Shown here: positions 1-5,387 of the stretch, piece by piece
Position numbering within the stretch: position 1 is the first letter of the stretch
Layout of the letters: each line of letters begins with the position of its first letter
Position numbers and translations under genes: made by a program
Source: a bacterium
GTDB taxonomy: Bacteria; Krumholzibacteriota; Krumholzibacteriia; LZORAL124-64-63
Direction of reading: 5' to 3'
DNA length: 7,024 bases
Assembly (NCBI GenBank): GCA_030635025.1
Contig: DAOVZQ010000130.1
Coordinates: 1 to 7,024, forward strand
The notes under the pieces: model-generated
Told to the model about the DNA's origin: nothing
The model's input: the letters and a program-made list of their open reading frames with translations, nothing else
Databases searched by the model: none

Positions 1-522
1 GTCGCCGTCACGATCGTAATCGATCCAGGCGCTCGTGTGGGTGCTGCGGGTGGAACCGAGGATGAGACTGTTGGTGACGTCCACGAAGGTGCGGTCCGGA
101 TCTTCGGGCCAACCCGGCGTCACCGGGTCGTTGCGGAAGAGATGATTGGCGCCCTGGGTGTTGGCCAGATAGAGATCCACGTCGCCGTCGTTATCGTAGT
201 CGCCCCAGATACCGACGCTCGAGACCTGGCTGCTGCCGATGCCCGTACTGGTGGGCGCGACGTTGACGAAGAGCCAATCGCCGGGACTGGCGCCGTCCTC
301 CCCATCGTTACGGTAGAGCTTGTTGTCCCCGTTGTTCGCCACATAGAGGTCCAGGTCGCCATCGTTGTCAAAATCGGCCCAGGTGGCTCCGTGGCTCGGA
401 GTGAGATCGGCCAGGTCAGGAGTGGAAGCATCGCTCCATTGGGCGAAGGCGCTCCCCGCACACAACACCGAAATTATAAGCACACGCCAAGCGGCGCGAG
501 CGATGGTCCGCGTATCAGTCAT
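1..522 (-). CDS. Secreted FG-GAP/VCBS repeat protein, N-terminal part (runs off left edge)
   Basis: An open frame of 174 codons runs from an ATG at 522 to the window edge with no stop, so the gene continues outside. Residues 1-27 form a signal peptide: Arg-rich start, hydrophobic LIISVLCAG, then SAFA before Gln28. The mature part holds three Asp-rich calcium-binding loops of the FG-GAP/VCBS type: DFDNDGDLDLY (50-60), DYDNDGDVDLY (108-118) and DYDRDGD (168-174). The first two are followed by the usual LYRNDG or LFRND segment. Such repeats fold as beta-propeller blades in exported or surface proteins. The ligand or partner cannot be told from this fragment. A purine-rich ribosome binding site (AGGAAAGG) lies 8 bases before the ATG. 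The gene follows the transglutaminase gene on the same strand but 345 bases away, so it probably has its own promoter. The longer opposite-strand reading frame here is a shadow of this one. Confidence 0.85.
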   Translation of the reverse strand, partial: MTDTRTIARAAWRVLIISVLCAGSAFAQWSDASTPDLADLTPSHGATWADFDNDGDLDLYVANNGDNKLYRNDGEDGASPGDWLFVNVAPTSTGIGSSQVSSVGIWGDYDNDGDVDLYLANTQGANHLFRNDPVTPGWPEDPDRTFVDVTNSLILGSTRSTHTSAWIDYDRDGD

Positions 523-530
523 CTCCGTAT

Positions 531-538
531 CCTTTCCT
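531..538 (-). promoter_or_regulatory. Ribosome binding site of the FG-GAP/VCBS gene
   Basis: On the minus strand AGGAAAGG ends 8 bases before the ATG at 522. It supports that start, which is also followed directly by a good signal peptide. Confidence 0.6.
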
Positions 539-553
539 CATAACACTTTCGGC

Positions 554-573
554 GGGAAGATACATACCTTCCC
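554..573. repeat. Small inverted repeat in the leader of the FG-GAP/VCBS gene
   Basis: GGGAAG (554-559) and CTTCCC (568-573) are perfect complements around an 8-base spacer, about 32 bases before the start codon at 522. It could be an operator or a leader hairpin. A 6-base arm can also occur by chance. Confidence 0.3.
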
Positions 574-601
574 AAAAGTATTATCGGCTCCTGTGGGTGA
601 T

Positions 602-631
602 TATTTAGCAGAAAAAATCACAAATCTTCAA
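602..631 (-). promoter_or_regulatory. Candidate promoter for the FG-GAP/VCBS gene
   Basis: On the minus strand TTGAAG (631-626) and TAAATA (607-602) are separated by 18 bases in an AT-rich stretch, about 80 bases before the start codon. Both boxes match the sigma-70 consensus in 4 of 6 positions. The -35 box overlaps a small inverted repeat, CTTCA-ATTA-TGAAG (626-639), which could be a regulator site. If this lineage uses Bacteroidota-type promoters the rules would differ: a TAnnTTTG-like sequence, TACTTTTG, lies nearby at 582-575. Confidence 0.25.
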
Positions 632-749
632 TTATGAAGCGGGATTCTCGCTGCCGCGTACTCACCCGATAGACCATCAACGGTTCGAATTGGTCACATC
701 CTACGACAAATTCTAAACGTTGCCCCCCCAATAGCCGAGAACGTGCACC

Positions 750-781
750 GATCGCGCCCCCGGTCGGACCCGGGGACGATC
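750..781 (-). terminator. GC-rich hairpin, possible terminator of the cytochrome/transglutaminase transcript
   Basis: A 6-bp perfect stem (CCCCGG 758-763, CCGGGG 770-775) around a 6-base loop is extended by GATCG (750-754) pairing with CGATC (777-781) across a 3:1 internal loop. It lies about 87 bases past the stop of the transglutaminase gene, where a terminator is expected. No T-run follows on the minus strand, so it is not a classic intrinsic terminator. It could instead stabilise the 3' end of the mRNA. Confidence 0.35.
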
Positions 782-810
782 AACACACAGACTCGATCAT
801 GGCGTTTCAT

Positions 811-839
811 ATTATAGGGATACAACAAGAAGACGGAAA
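811..839 (-). promoter_or_regulatory. Candidate sigma-70-like promoter reading toward the FG-GAP/VCBS gene
   Basis: On the minus strand a perfect TATAAT (816-811) is preceded at 17 bases by TTTCCG (839-834), a weak -35 box matching 3 of 6 positions. It sits just past the transglutaminase stop. It would give the FG-GAP/VCBS gene a leader of about 280 bases containing the 750-781 hairpin. The -10 box is good and the -35 box poor. Confidence 0.3.
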
Positions 840-867
840 TATCTGCATCAATTTCACTTGTTCGGAC

Positions 868-2340
868 TCATTTGAAATCGGCCGTAGAAAAGGGCTGCGC
901 CTGATACAACCGGGCGTACGTCACCGCGCCTCTGTAATTGTTGTCCATGGCCTCGACCTCGGCATACTGCTTGATCGCCATTTCACGTCGACCCATGAGA
1001 TCGTAGCAGTTGCCCAGATAGTTATGCGCCCAGATAACGCTCTCGAATTTTTCGTATCGACCTGTGGCGCTTCCCCGCAGCGCGCTGTTGAAGCAGGCCT
1101 CGGCCTTGTTGTAGAGACCCTTGCGCAGGTTGACCAGTCCGAGGTTCATCCAACTGGTGACGGCATCGGGATCGGAGGCCTGCATCTGGAGACAGCCCTG
1201 CTCGACAACATCGTAGAGTCCCTTGGACAGGAAGCGCCCCGCCAGTTTCTGGTGGGTCATGTCGTGGATCTGTTCGTCGTTCAGTACCGGCCCCCAGGTC
1301 ATGAAACCGCCCGGTACATACTCATCGCCCAGGCCCTCGATGCTCATCGCCGGCGGTGAAGCCTTATCGCCGCCCGGTTCGAGGGTCGCGAAGGTCAGCG
1401 GCTCTTCCCCATGGGTCGAAACGAGTTTCAGATCGTTGCCCACCGTCAATACGATCTGCGACACGGGGGCGCGGCCGAAGAGCCACTCCGGATCCATGAC
1501 CGGAATGCCCTTCTCCTTGGCGAACTGATGCGCCTCGTCCTGGGTGAAGAAGGAATGGTCCGGCACCAACACTTGGGCCGTGGAGATATCCACCGGCAAC
1601 CAGCCGTAGGGCGGCAGATAGAACTCGGCCAGGCGGTGCACTCCACCGGTCAACCAATGGGTCGTGATCGTGCGGGCGGGAATGCCCAGGGAACGACACA
1701 TGGCCGTGAAGAGACGACTGAATTGACCGCAGTCGCCCTGACGGCTCTGAAGCGTGCCCAGTGTGTTGCGGTCCGTAATGCCGCCGGGTACGAACTCCAG
1801 ATTGTCGACCATCCAGCTGAAGATCATCTTGGCGCGATGGTACGGATTGTCTTCTTCTCCAACGATGCGTCGAGCCGCGTCCTCGATCTCGCTGTTGATG
1901 CTGATCGTATTGCTGGAAGCCGTGTAGCGACGATAGAGGTCCGACTTCTTGTCGTACGACTCCACAATATCGAGATCGATCTCGATGGACGTGGCCGTCA
2001 GACTCGCATCGAAGTCGTAGTGAAAGAGCATGATTTGGGCGTCGGGCGCGGGCGTCACATCCCAGTAGGCCACGCGGTTCCCATGATCGCCGTCCACGAG
2101 AATTTCGGTCGGACGCGGGCTGATGTTGCGGATCTTCACGGCCTGGCCCGAACGACTCCCCGGCATGGACAGCCACACCCGGACCCGGGCGCCTTCGTCC
2201 ACCTGCGTGATGTGGTCCACCACGTACCAGTAGCTGCCGGATACCTTGATCGTATCAGGCGTTTCCGCCCTCGGCGATGTCGCCGACAGGGAGACGATCA
2301 CTAGGACGGACACCACAAGAAGAGACCTGGCGATGCGCAT
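868..2340 (-). CDS. Periplasmic transglutaminase-like (TGc) protein with C-terminal TPR repeats
   Basis: This 490-residue protein starts with a signal peptide (hydrophobic LLVVSVLVIVSLSA, likely cleaved near PRAE at 23-26). Residues 27-160 look like a beta-rich N-terminal domain. About 160-255 is a transglutaminase/cysteine-protease-like core. Its triad is readable as Cys204 in RQGDCGQFSRLF, His235 in GVHRLAEFYLP and Asp251 in YGWLPVD, with the family's LGIPAR at 218-223. The Trp usual two residues after the His is Leu237. Residues 364-470 hold about three TPR-like helix pairs (WMNLGLVNLRKGLYNKAEAC and YLGNCYDLMGRREMAIKQYA are clearest), which bind proteins. Related bacterial domains are mostly uncharacterised; a peptidase or amide-crosslinking role is possible. 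The start is backed by AAAGGA 6 bases upstream. The gene follows the cytochrome gene by 19 bases, so the two are probably co-transcribed. Its substrate is unknown; helping assemble or process the cytochrome or a partner is inference only. Confidence 0.88.
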   Translation of the reverse strand: MRIARSLLVVSVLVIVSLSATSPRAETPDTIKVSGSYWYVVDHITQVDEGARVRVWLSMPGSRSGQAVKIRNISPRPTEILVDGDHGNRVAYWDVTPAPDAQIMLFHYDFDASLTATSIEIDLDIVESYDKKSDLYRRYTASSNTISINSEIEDAARRIVGEEDNPYHRAKMIFSWMVDNLEFVPGGITDRNTLGTLQSRQGDCGQFSRLFTAMCRSLGIPARTITTHWLTGGVHRLAEFYLPPYGWLPVDISTAQVLVPDHSFFTQDEAHQFAKEKGIPVMDPEWLFGRAPVSQIVLTVGNDLKLVSTHGEEPLTFATLEPGGDKASPPAMSIEGLGDEYVPGGFMTWGPVLNDEQIHDMTHQKLAGRFLSKGLYDVVEQGCLQMQASDPDAVTSWMNLGLVNLRKGLYNKAEACFNSALRGSATGRYEKFESVIWAHNYLGNCYDLMGRREMAIKQYAEVEAMDNNYRGAVTYARLYQAQPFSTADFK

Positions 2341-2346
2341 GTCGTT

Positions 2347-2352
2347 TCCTTT
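2347..2352 (-). promoter_or_regulatory. Ribosome binding site of the transglutaminase-like gene
   Basis: AAAGGA on the minus strand lies 6 bases before the ATG at 2340, inside the 19-base gap after the cytochrome stop. It fixes the start and supports translation from a shared transcript. Confidence 0.65.
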
Positions 2353-2359
2353 CGAACGT

Positions 2360-5164
2360 CTAGCCGTAGCCGACGATCTCGGCCCAGATGATCAGAAGAA
2401 TCAGTGAGATACCGATCGTCAGCGCCGTAAAGCCGAAGATCTTGAACAATTTCGTTCGCTTCTCGGGCTGCGGCTCGATCAACAATCTTTCCAGCTCGCC
2501 GGACTCCACCAGTTCCTTGTACTCGCGCGGACGGTCTTCCTTGAGCTCTTCCAGCGGCACGCTACGCGTGAAGATGGCCGGGTCCATGGGGAATTTATCC
2601 GGACGGAAGTGCGTGTTGAAGAAGTGCACCGTGAAGATGAAGCCGGTGGCCAGCAACGCCTCGTCCGAGTGGATGATGGTCGCGATGTTGATGAACGATC
2701 CCGGCAGGAACCGCGTGAAGAACTCCGGGAACCACAGCGTCAAGCCGGTGAAACCGATCATGGCCACGCCCCAGAACACGGCGAAGTAGTCGAACTTCTC
2801 CCAGTAGGTCCAGCGACCGTACTGGGGACGCGGTCCGGCGCCGATGAACCACTTGAAGGTCTGACCCAGTTCCTTCAGGTCCCTCATGTTGGGCACCATG
2901 GAATTCTCGCCGGTCAGATACGCATGCCAGCTCTGCTTGGACCTGCGCTTGCGCTGGAAGAGGTCCATGATGTGACGCCCGAAGTAGAAGAAGGTCACGA
3001 TCGCCGCGAAACGATGGATCAGACCCGTACTCTCGAAACCGCCGAGGAAGTGCGAGAGAGCCCGCGCCCACGGCAGGTAGGAGAACTTGAGCGTCATGCC
3101 GGTAACGGCGAGGCTCAGGAAGCTGATGATCACCAGGATGTGCAGGTTGCGTTGCAGCACCGAGAACCGGCGAACCTCTTTCTGACCCTTTGATTTTTGC
3201 CGCAGGTAGCGACCGTGCTTCATGGCCATGAAGGAGCGGGGCAGCCACAGCAGGGTGTGCAGTCCGAAGAAGGCGAACGTACCGATCAACAGACTGGTCA
3301 TTATGCGCCAGGTCCAGTAGATGAACGGATACTTGTCACGATCATGATGGGTCGCATGGGGCAGGAAGTCGGCAAAGCGCTGGTGCGACCCCTCGTGACA
3401 CTGGGCGCAGGTGCCCACGATGTTCTCGCGGGAAATCATCGAGGCCGCGTTGGCCTTGGGCAAGATGTCGTGGGACCCATGACAATCCTGGCACTTGGCC
3501 GTGGCCGTGAATCCCAGATCGACGACCTTGCCGTGGAAGGTCTCGAAGTAGGACTCGGTCACGTCCTCATGACAATGCGCACAATGCTGCACCAGGTCGA
3601 GCTTGCTCGCGTTTTCTTCCGTGCTGGCGATCTGGTGCGATGTGTGACAGTCGTCGCACATGGGCAGTTCGACACCATCGACGCTTTCGCCCGTGAAGTG
3701 GATGCTCGACTTGAAGATCTCGAAGATGCCTTCGTGACATTTCGAGCAGGTGGGCACGATGTTGGTGCGGTGGATGCTCGAAGACGGATTTCGCTGGGGC
3801 AGGACCGCATGGGACGTGTGACAATCCGAGCAAGTGGCTGCGACGACGAGCCCCTTGTCCTGGACGGCCCGGCCGTGAACGCTCGCGGCGTAGTTCTCGA
3901 CCATACCCGTCAAATCGTCATCGTGCCGCACATCGGCCTGCTCGCCGGTTCCGTGACAGGTGCCGCAGAGTTCGGCGATATTGCTCACGTAGGTGCGCGA
4001 GAGGGGATCGAGCTTCCTGCGCACGCCGTGTGTGCCGTGGCAAGTGAGACACCCGGGGGCATCGGCGTCGCCCGCGGCGGCGAGCACACCGTGAGTGCTG
4101 CCGGAATACTGGTCCACCTGGTCGGCGTGACAGATCGAGCAGTCGACATGATCGACGACCGTGACGCAAGGACGTTGGTGCGAAGGCGTGGCGCCGGTGT
4201 GGCACTGGGCGCAGGTCACCTTGGCGTGGGCGGAATCCATGGTCTCGCCGTGGTCCACGTACAGTGACCGGCCGTCGCGCTCGGCGACGAGGTCGTGCCG
4301 TCCGTGACAGTCCATGCACTCGCGGTCGGCCATGCCTTCCTCGTAGTAGACGCGACGCACGTTGTGTGGCTGGTGACATTCGACGCAAGCCGGCACCTTG
4401 TGCGGCTCCTTCTCCCAGAGATCGCCGGCGATCACCTTCTGGTGGACCTGCTCGATGCGCCCATGGCACTGCTGGCAGGTCGCGGCCACGTTGTCGCGAT
4501 GGATGGTCGAAGCCGGATTCGTGTGAGGCAGCACGCTGTGCGATGTGTGGCAGTCGGAACACACCGCCGTAATCGTCAGGCCCCGACGGAAGAGTCCCTC
4601 ACCGTGGATGCTCTGCGAGTAGTGCGTAAGAATGCTGTCCTGGGGAATGTCGTACATGCGCGCGACCTTGGTCCCCTCCTTGTGGCAGCTTCCGCACATG
4701 ATCGGGATGTTGAAACGGTTGACCTTGGAGTCCGGGTCGGTGGGCGGTAGGACATCGTGGGCGCCATGGCAATCCCAGCAATGGGGGGCGTCGGGATTCC
4801 CCTCGGCGGCCGCCGTTCCGTGCATGCTGCGGCCGTAGATCTCGGCTTCTTCATCATGGCACATGGAACAGTCGACGGGCTCGAGGTCTTCAGCGTGCTC
4901 GTCGTCAAGACCCTCGAGATCCGCATGGCAATCGACGCAGAGCATCTCCTCGCGACCATGTACGGACCGTTCGTACAGATCGAGATCGATATAAAGGGAG
5001 ACGACCCGCTCACCACGAATCTTGGTCAACTCCTCATCGTCGTGGCACATGAGGCAATCGTCGAGTTCCTGGGCCACCGCAACTCCGGAAATGACGATCA
5101 GGGCTAGCATGAAGCAGAACAGGCGGTATTTCGACTTTGACACGCGTTGACTCCCACGCTTCAT
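2360..5164 (-). CDS. 19-haem cytochrome c / cytochrome b fusion, CbcL-like quinol:multihaem oxidoreductase
   Basis: The 934-residue protein has a signal peptide (core LFCFMLALIVISG, cleavage likely after AVA, residue 31). A periplasmic domain follows with 19 CXXCH c-haem sites, first Cys at 37, 76, 99, 129, 157, 202, 230, 260, 283, 318, 342, 372, 400, 445, 473, 503, 528, 558 and 586. Residues 613-930 hold six membrane helices (about 613-641, 672-696, 712-736, 791-813, 826-850, 906-930). Loops rich in Arg and Lys fall on the cytoplasmic side. Helix histidines suited to b haems include H675, H717, H731, H832 and H847, as in the FdnI/HydC cytochrome b family. The multihaem-plus-b fusion is that of Geobacter CbcL, which takes electrons from quinol and passes them to periplasmic cytochromes; the same role here is inference. 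Six haem sites repeat at a 243-residue offset. Cys333 lies outside any haem motif. The ATG at 5164 lacks a Shine-Dalgarno site; a GTG at 5143 (codon 8) has GGGAG 7 bases upstream and may be the true start. Confidence 0.92.
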   Translation of the reverse strand: MKRGSQRVSKSKYRLFCFMLALIVISGVAVAQELDDCLMCHDDEELTKIRGERVVSLYIDLDLYERSVHGREEMLCVDCHADLEGLDDEHAEDLEPVDCSMCHDEEAEIYGRSMHGTAAAEGNPDAPHCWDCHGAHDVLPPTDPDSKVNRFNIPIMCGSCHKEGTKVARMYDIPQDSILTHYSQSIHGEGLFRRGLTITAVCSDCHTSHSVLPHTNPASTIHRDNVAATCQQCHGRIEQVHQKVIAGDLWEKEPHKVPACVECHQPHNVRRVYYEEGMADRECMDCHGRHDLVAERDGRSLYVDHGETMDSAHAKVTCAQCHTGATPSHQRPCVTVVDHVDCSICHADQVDQYSGSTHGVLAAAGDADAPGCLTCHGTHGVRRKLDPLSRTYVSNIAELCGTCHGTGEQADVRHDDDLTGMVENYAASVHGRAVQDKGLVVAATCSDCHTSHAVLPQRNPSSSIHRTNIVPTCSKCHEGIFEIFKSSIHFTGESVDGVELPMCDDCHTSHQIASTEENASKLDLVQHCAHCHEDVTESYFETFHGKVVDLGFTATAKCQDCHGSHDILPKANAASMISRENIVGTCAQCHEGSHQRFADFLPHATHHDRDKYPFIYWTWRIMTSLLIGTFAFFGLHTLLWLPRSFMAMKHGRYLRQKSKGQKEVRRFSVLQRNLHILVIISFLSLAVTGMTLKFSYLPWARALSHFLGGFESTGLIHRFAAIVTFFYFGRHIMDLFQRKRRSKQSWHAYLTGENSMVPNMRDLKELGQTFKWFIGAGPRPQYGRWTYWEKFDYFAVFWGVAMIGFTGLTLWFPEFFTRFLPGSFINIATIIHSDEALLATGFIFTVHFFNTHFRPDKFPMDPAIFTRSVPLEELKEDRPREYKELVESGELERLLIEPQPEKRTKLFKIFGFTALTIGISLILLIIWAEIVGYG
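2363..3337 (-). other. Membrane cytochrome b domain of the fusion protein
   Basis: This segment encodes residues 610-934. The pattern resembles the cytochrome b subunits of formate dehydrogenase (FdnI) and Ni-Fe hydrogenase (HydC): LQRNLHILVIISFLSLAVTG in the second helix, then GLIHRF and FGRH in the third, and HSDEALLA followed by VHFFNTHFRPDKFPMD in the fifth. A sixth helix closes the C-terminus. These families carry two b haems and oxidise or reduce quinone near the membrane surface. Which histidines bind haem is inferred from family pattern. Confidence 0.75.
3644..4147 (-). repeat. Internal duplication in the cytochrome, copy 2 (residues 340-507)
   Basis: Second copy of the unit at 4373-4876. 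Haem cysteines at 342, 372, 400, 445, 473 and 503 each lie exactly 243 residues after those of copy 1. Matching landmarks include VDCSICH against VDCSMCH, YSGSTHG against YGRSMHG, GDADAPGC against GNPDAPHC, and CSDCHTSHAVLP against CSDCHTSHSVLP. Similarity continues past the sixth haem (528 against 283, 558 against 318) with small insertions and deletions. Confidence 0.8.
4373..4876 (-). repeat. Internal duplication in the cytochrome, copy 1 (residues 97-264)
   Basis: First copy of a unit with haem cysteines at 99, 129, 157, 202, 230 and 260. It is repeated 729 bases downstream in the reading direction. The N-terminal haems 37 and 76 look like the remnant of another copy: DCLMCHDDEE at 36-45 resembles DCSMCHDEEA at 98-107, and YERSVHG at 64-70 resembles the YxxSxHG that precedes the haem pairs. 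Confidence 0.8.
5151..5155 (-). promoter_or_regulatory. Shine-Dalgarno GGGAG pointing to a GTG start for the cytochrome
   Basis: GGGAG on the minus strand lies 7 bases before the in-frame GTG at 5143 (codon 8 of the long frame). No such site precedes the ATG at 5164. The GTG start leaves a compact signal peptide beginning MSKSKYRLF. Both other minus-strand starts visible in the window have purine-rich sites at 6-8 bases, which favours the GTG. Confidence 0.5.
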
Positions 5165-5232
5165 TTTCAGTCAGTTTCGATACTTATTTACAATGGTGAG
5201 TCATGATCTCCCACCTGTCAAACGGTCTTTTA

Positions 5233-5260
5233 GGGTAGGGGATATCGTACATCCCTACCC
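5233..5260. repeat. Strong inverted repeat in the divergent promoter region
   Basis: GGGTAGGG (5233-5240) pairs perfectly with CCCTACCC (5253-5260). The stem extends by AT/AT (5242-5243 with 5251-5252) across one bulged G, leaving a 7-base loop. No T-run follows on either strand, so it is not an intrinsic terminator. It may be an operator for a dimeric regulator or a leader hairpin in the plus-strand mRNA. Confidence 0.55.
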
Positions 5261-5270
5261 GGGCATACGT

Positions 5271-5280
5271 CTACGCGTAG
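5271..5280. repeat. Perfect 10-base palindrome CTACGCGTAG
   Basis: CTACGCGTAG is fully self-complementary and lies 10 bases past the hairpin. A second palindrome with the same ACGCGT core, GACGCGTC, is at 5312-5319, and ACGCGT occurs again at 5142-5147 near the cytochrome start. These may be binding sites of one regulator, though GC-rich hexamers can recur by chance. Confidence 0.35.
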
Positions 5281-5387
5281 TTGGAATTGGGCTATACGAT
5301 CGGAGGCCGGTGACGCGTCTCGCAGGGACATTCTCAGAGGCACAACTAATAGATTGCCAACTGATGATGAGCTATTACTCTACTCGG

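Larger units (their letters stand above)
523..867. other. 345-base non-coding region upstream of the FG-GAP/VCBS gene
   Basis: No credible gene is seen on either strand. The part nearest the minus-strand start (about 541-640) is AT-rich, unlike the GC-rich flanking genes. The stretch holds two candidate minus-strand promoters (834-811 and 631-602), a GC-rich hairpin at 750-781, two small inverted repeats (554-573 and 626-639) and a run of seven C at 723-729. It carries the 3' end of the cytochrome/transglutaminase transcript and the promoter and leader of the downstream gene. Confidence 0.6.
5165..5387. promoter_or_regulatory. Divergent intergenic region between the cytochrome operon and the plus-strand gene
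   Basis: This stretch must carry the promoters for both directions. On the minus strand a perfect -35 box, TTGACA (5221-5216), lies 52 bases before the ATG at 5164, but the hexamer 17 bases on is only CACCAT. That is a weak -10 box, so the promoter may need an activator. The region also holds a strong hairpin (5233-5260) and two palindromes centred on ACGCGT (5271-5280 and 5312-5319). No convincing plus-strand promoter was found. The frame of the plus-strand gene is open back to 5193, but the predicted residues there look like non-coding sequence. Confidence 0.45.

Noticed and set aside
37..543. 168-codon plus-strand frame
   Set aside because: It is antisense to the FG-GAP/VCBS gene, has no recognisable domain and reads as Val/Gly/Arg-rich shadow sequence.
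681..690. GGTTCGAAT, resembling a tRNA T-loop
   Set aside because: The flanking bases do not form the T stem (position 61 would be T rather than C), and no acceptor, D or anticodon arms can be built around it.
723..729. C7 homopolymer as a phase-variation tract
   Set aside because: It is short, outside any coding frame and not between promoter boxes, so chance or a sequencing artefact is simpler.
1411..2304. 297-codon plus-strand frame
   Set aside because: It is antisense to the transglutaminase gene, whose signal peptide, triad and TPRs are clear; this frame shows no motif.
3197..4267. 356-codon plus-strand frame
   Set aside because: It lies fully opposite the haem domain of the cytochrome and is a product of the GC-rich third codon positions there.
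3395..5056. Regularly spaced repeats that might suggest a repeat array
   Set aside because: They are coding repeats of haem-binding modules in frame with the cytochrome, divergent at DNA level and without identical direct repeats, so not a CRISPR array.
5193..5387. N-terminal extension of the plus-strand gene (65 codons)
   Set aside because: It would place the signal peptide internally, has no ribosome binding site at 5193, and overlaps the hairpin and palindromes of the divergent control region. A GTG at 5310 has GGAGG only 3 bases upstream and gives too long an n-region.
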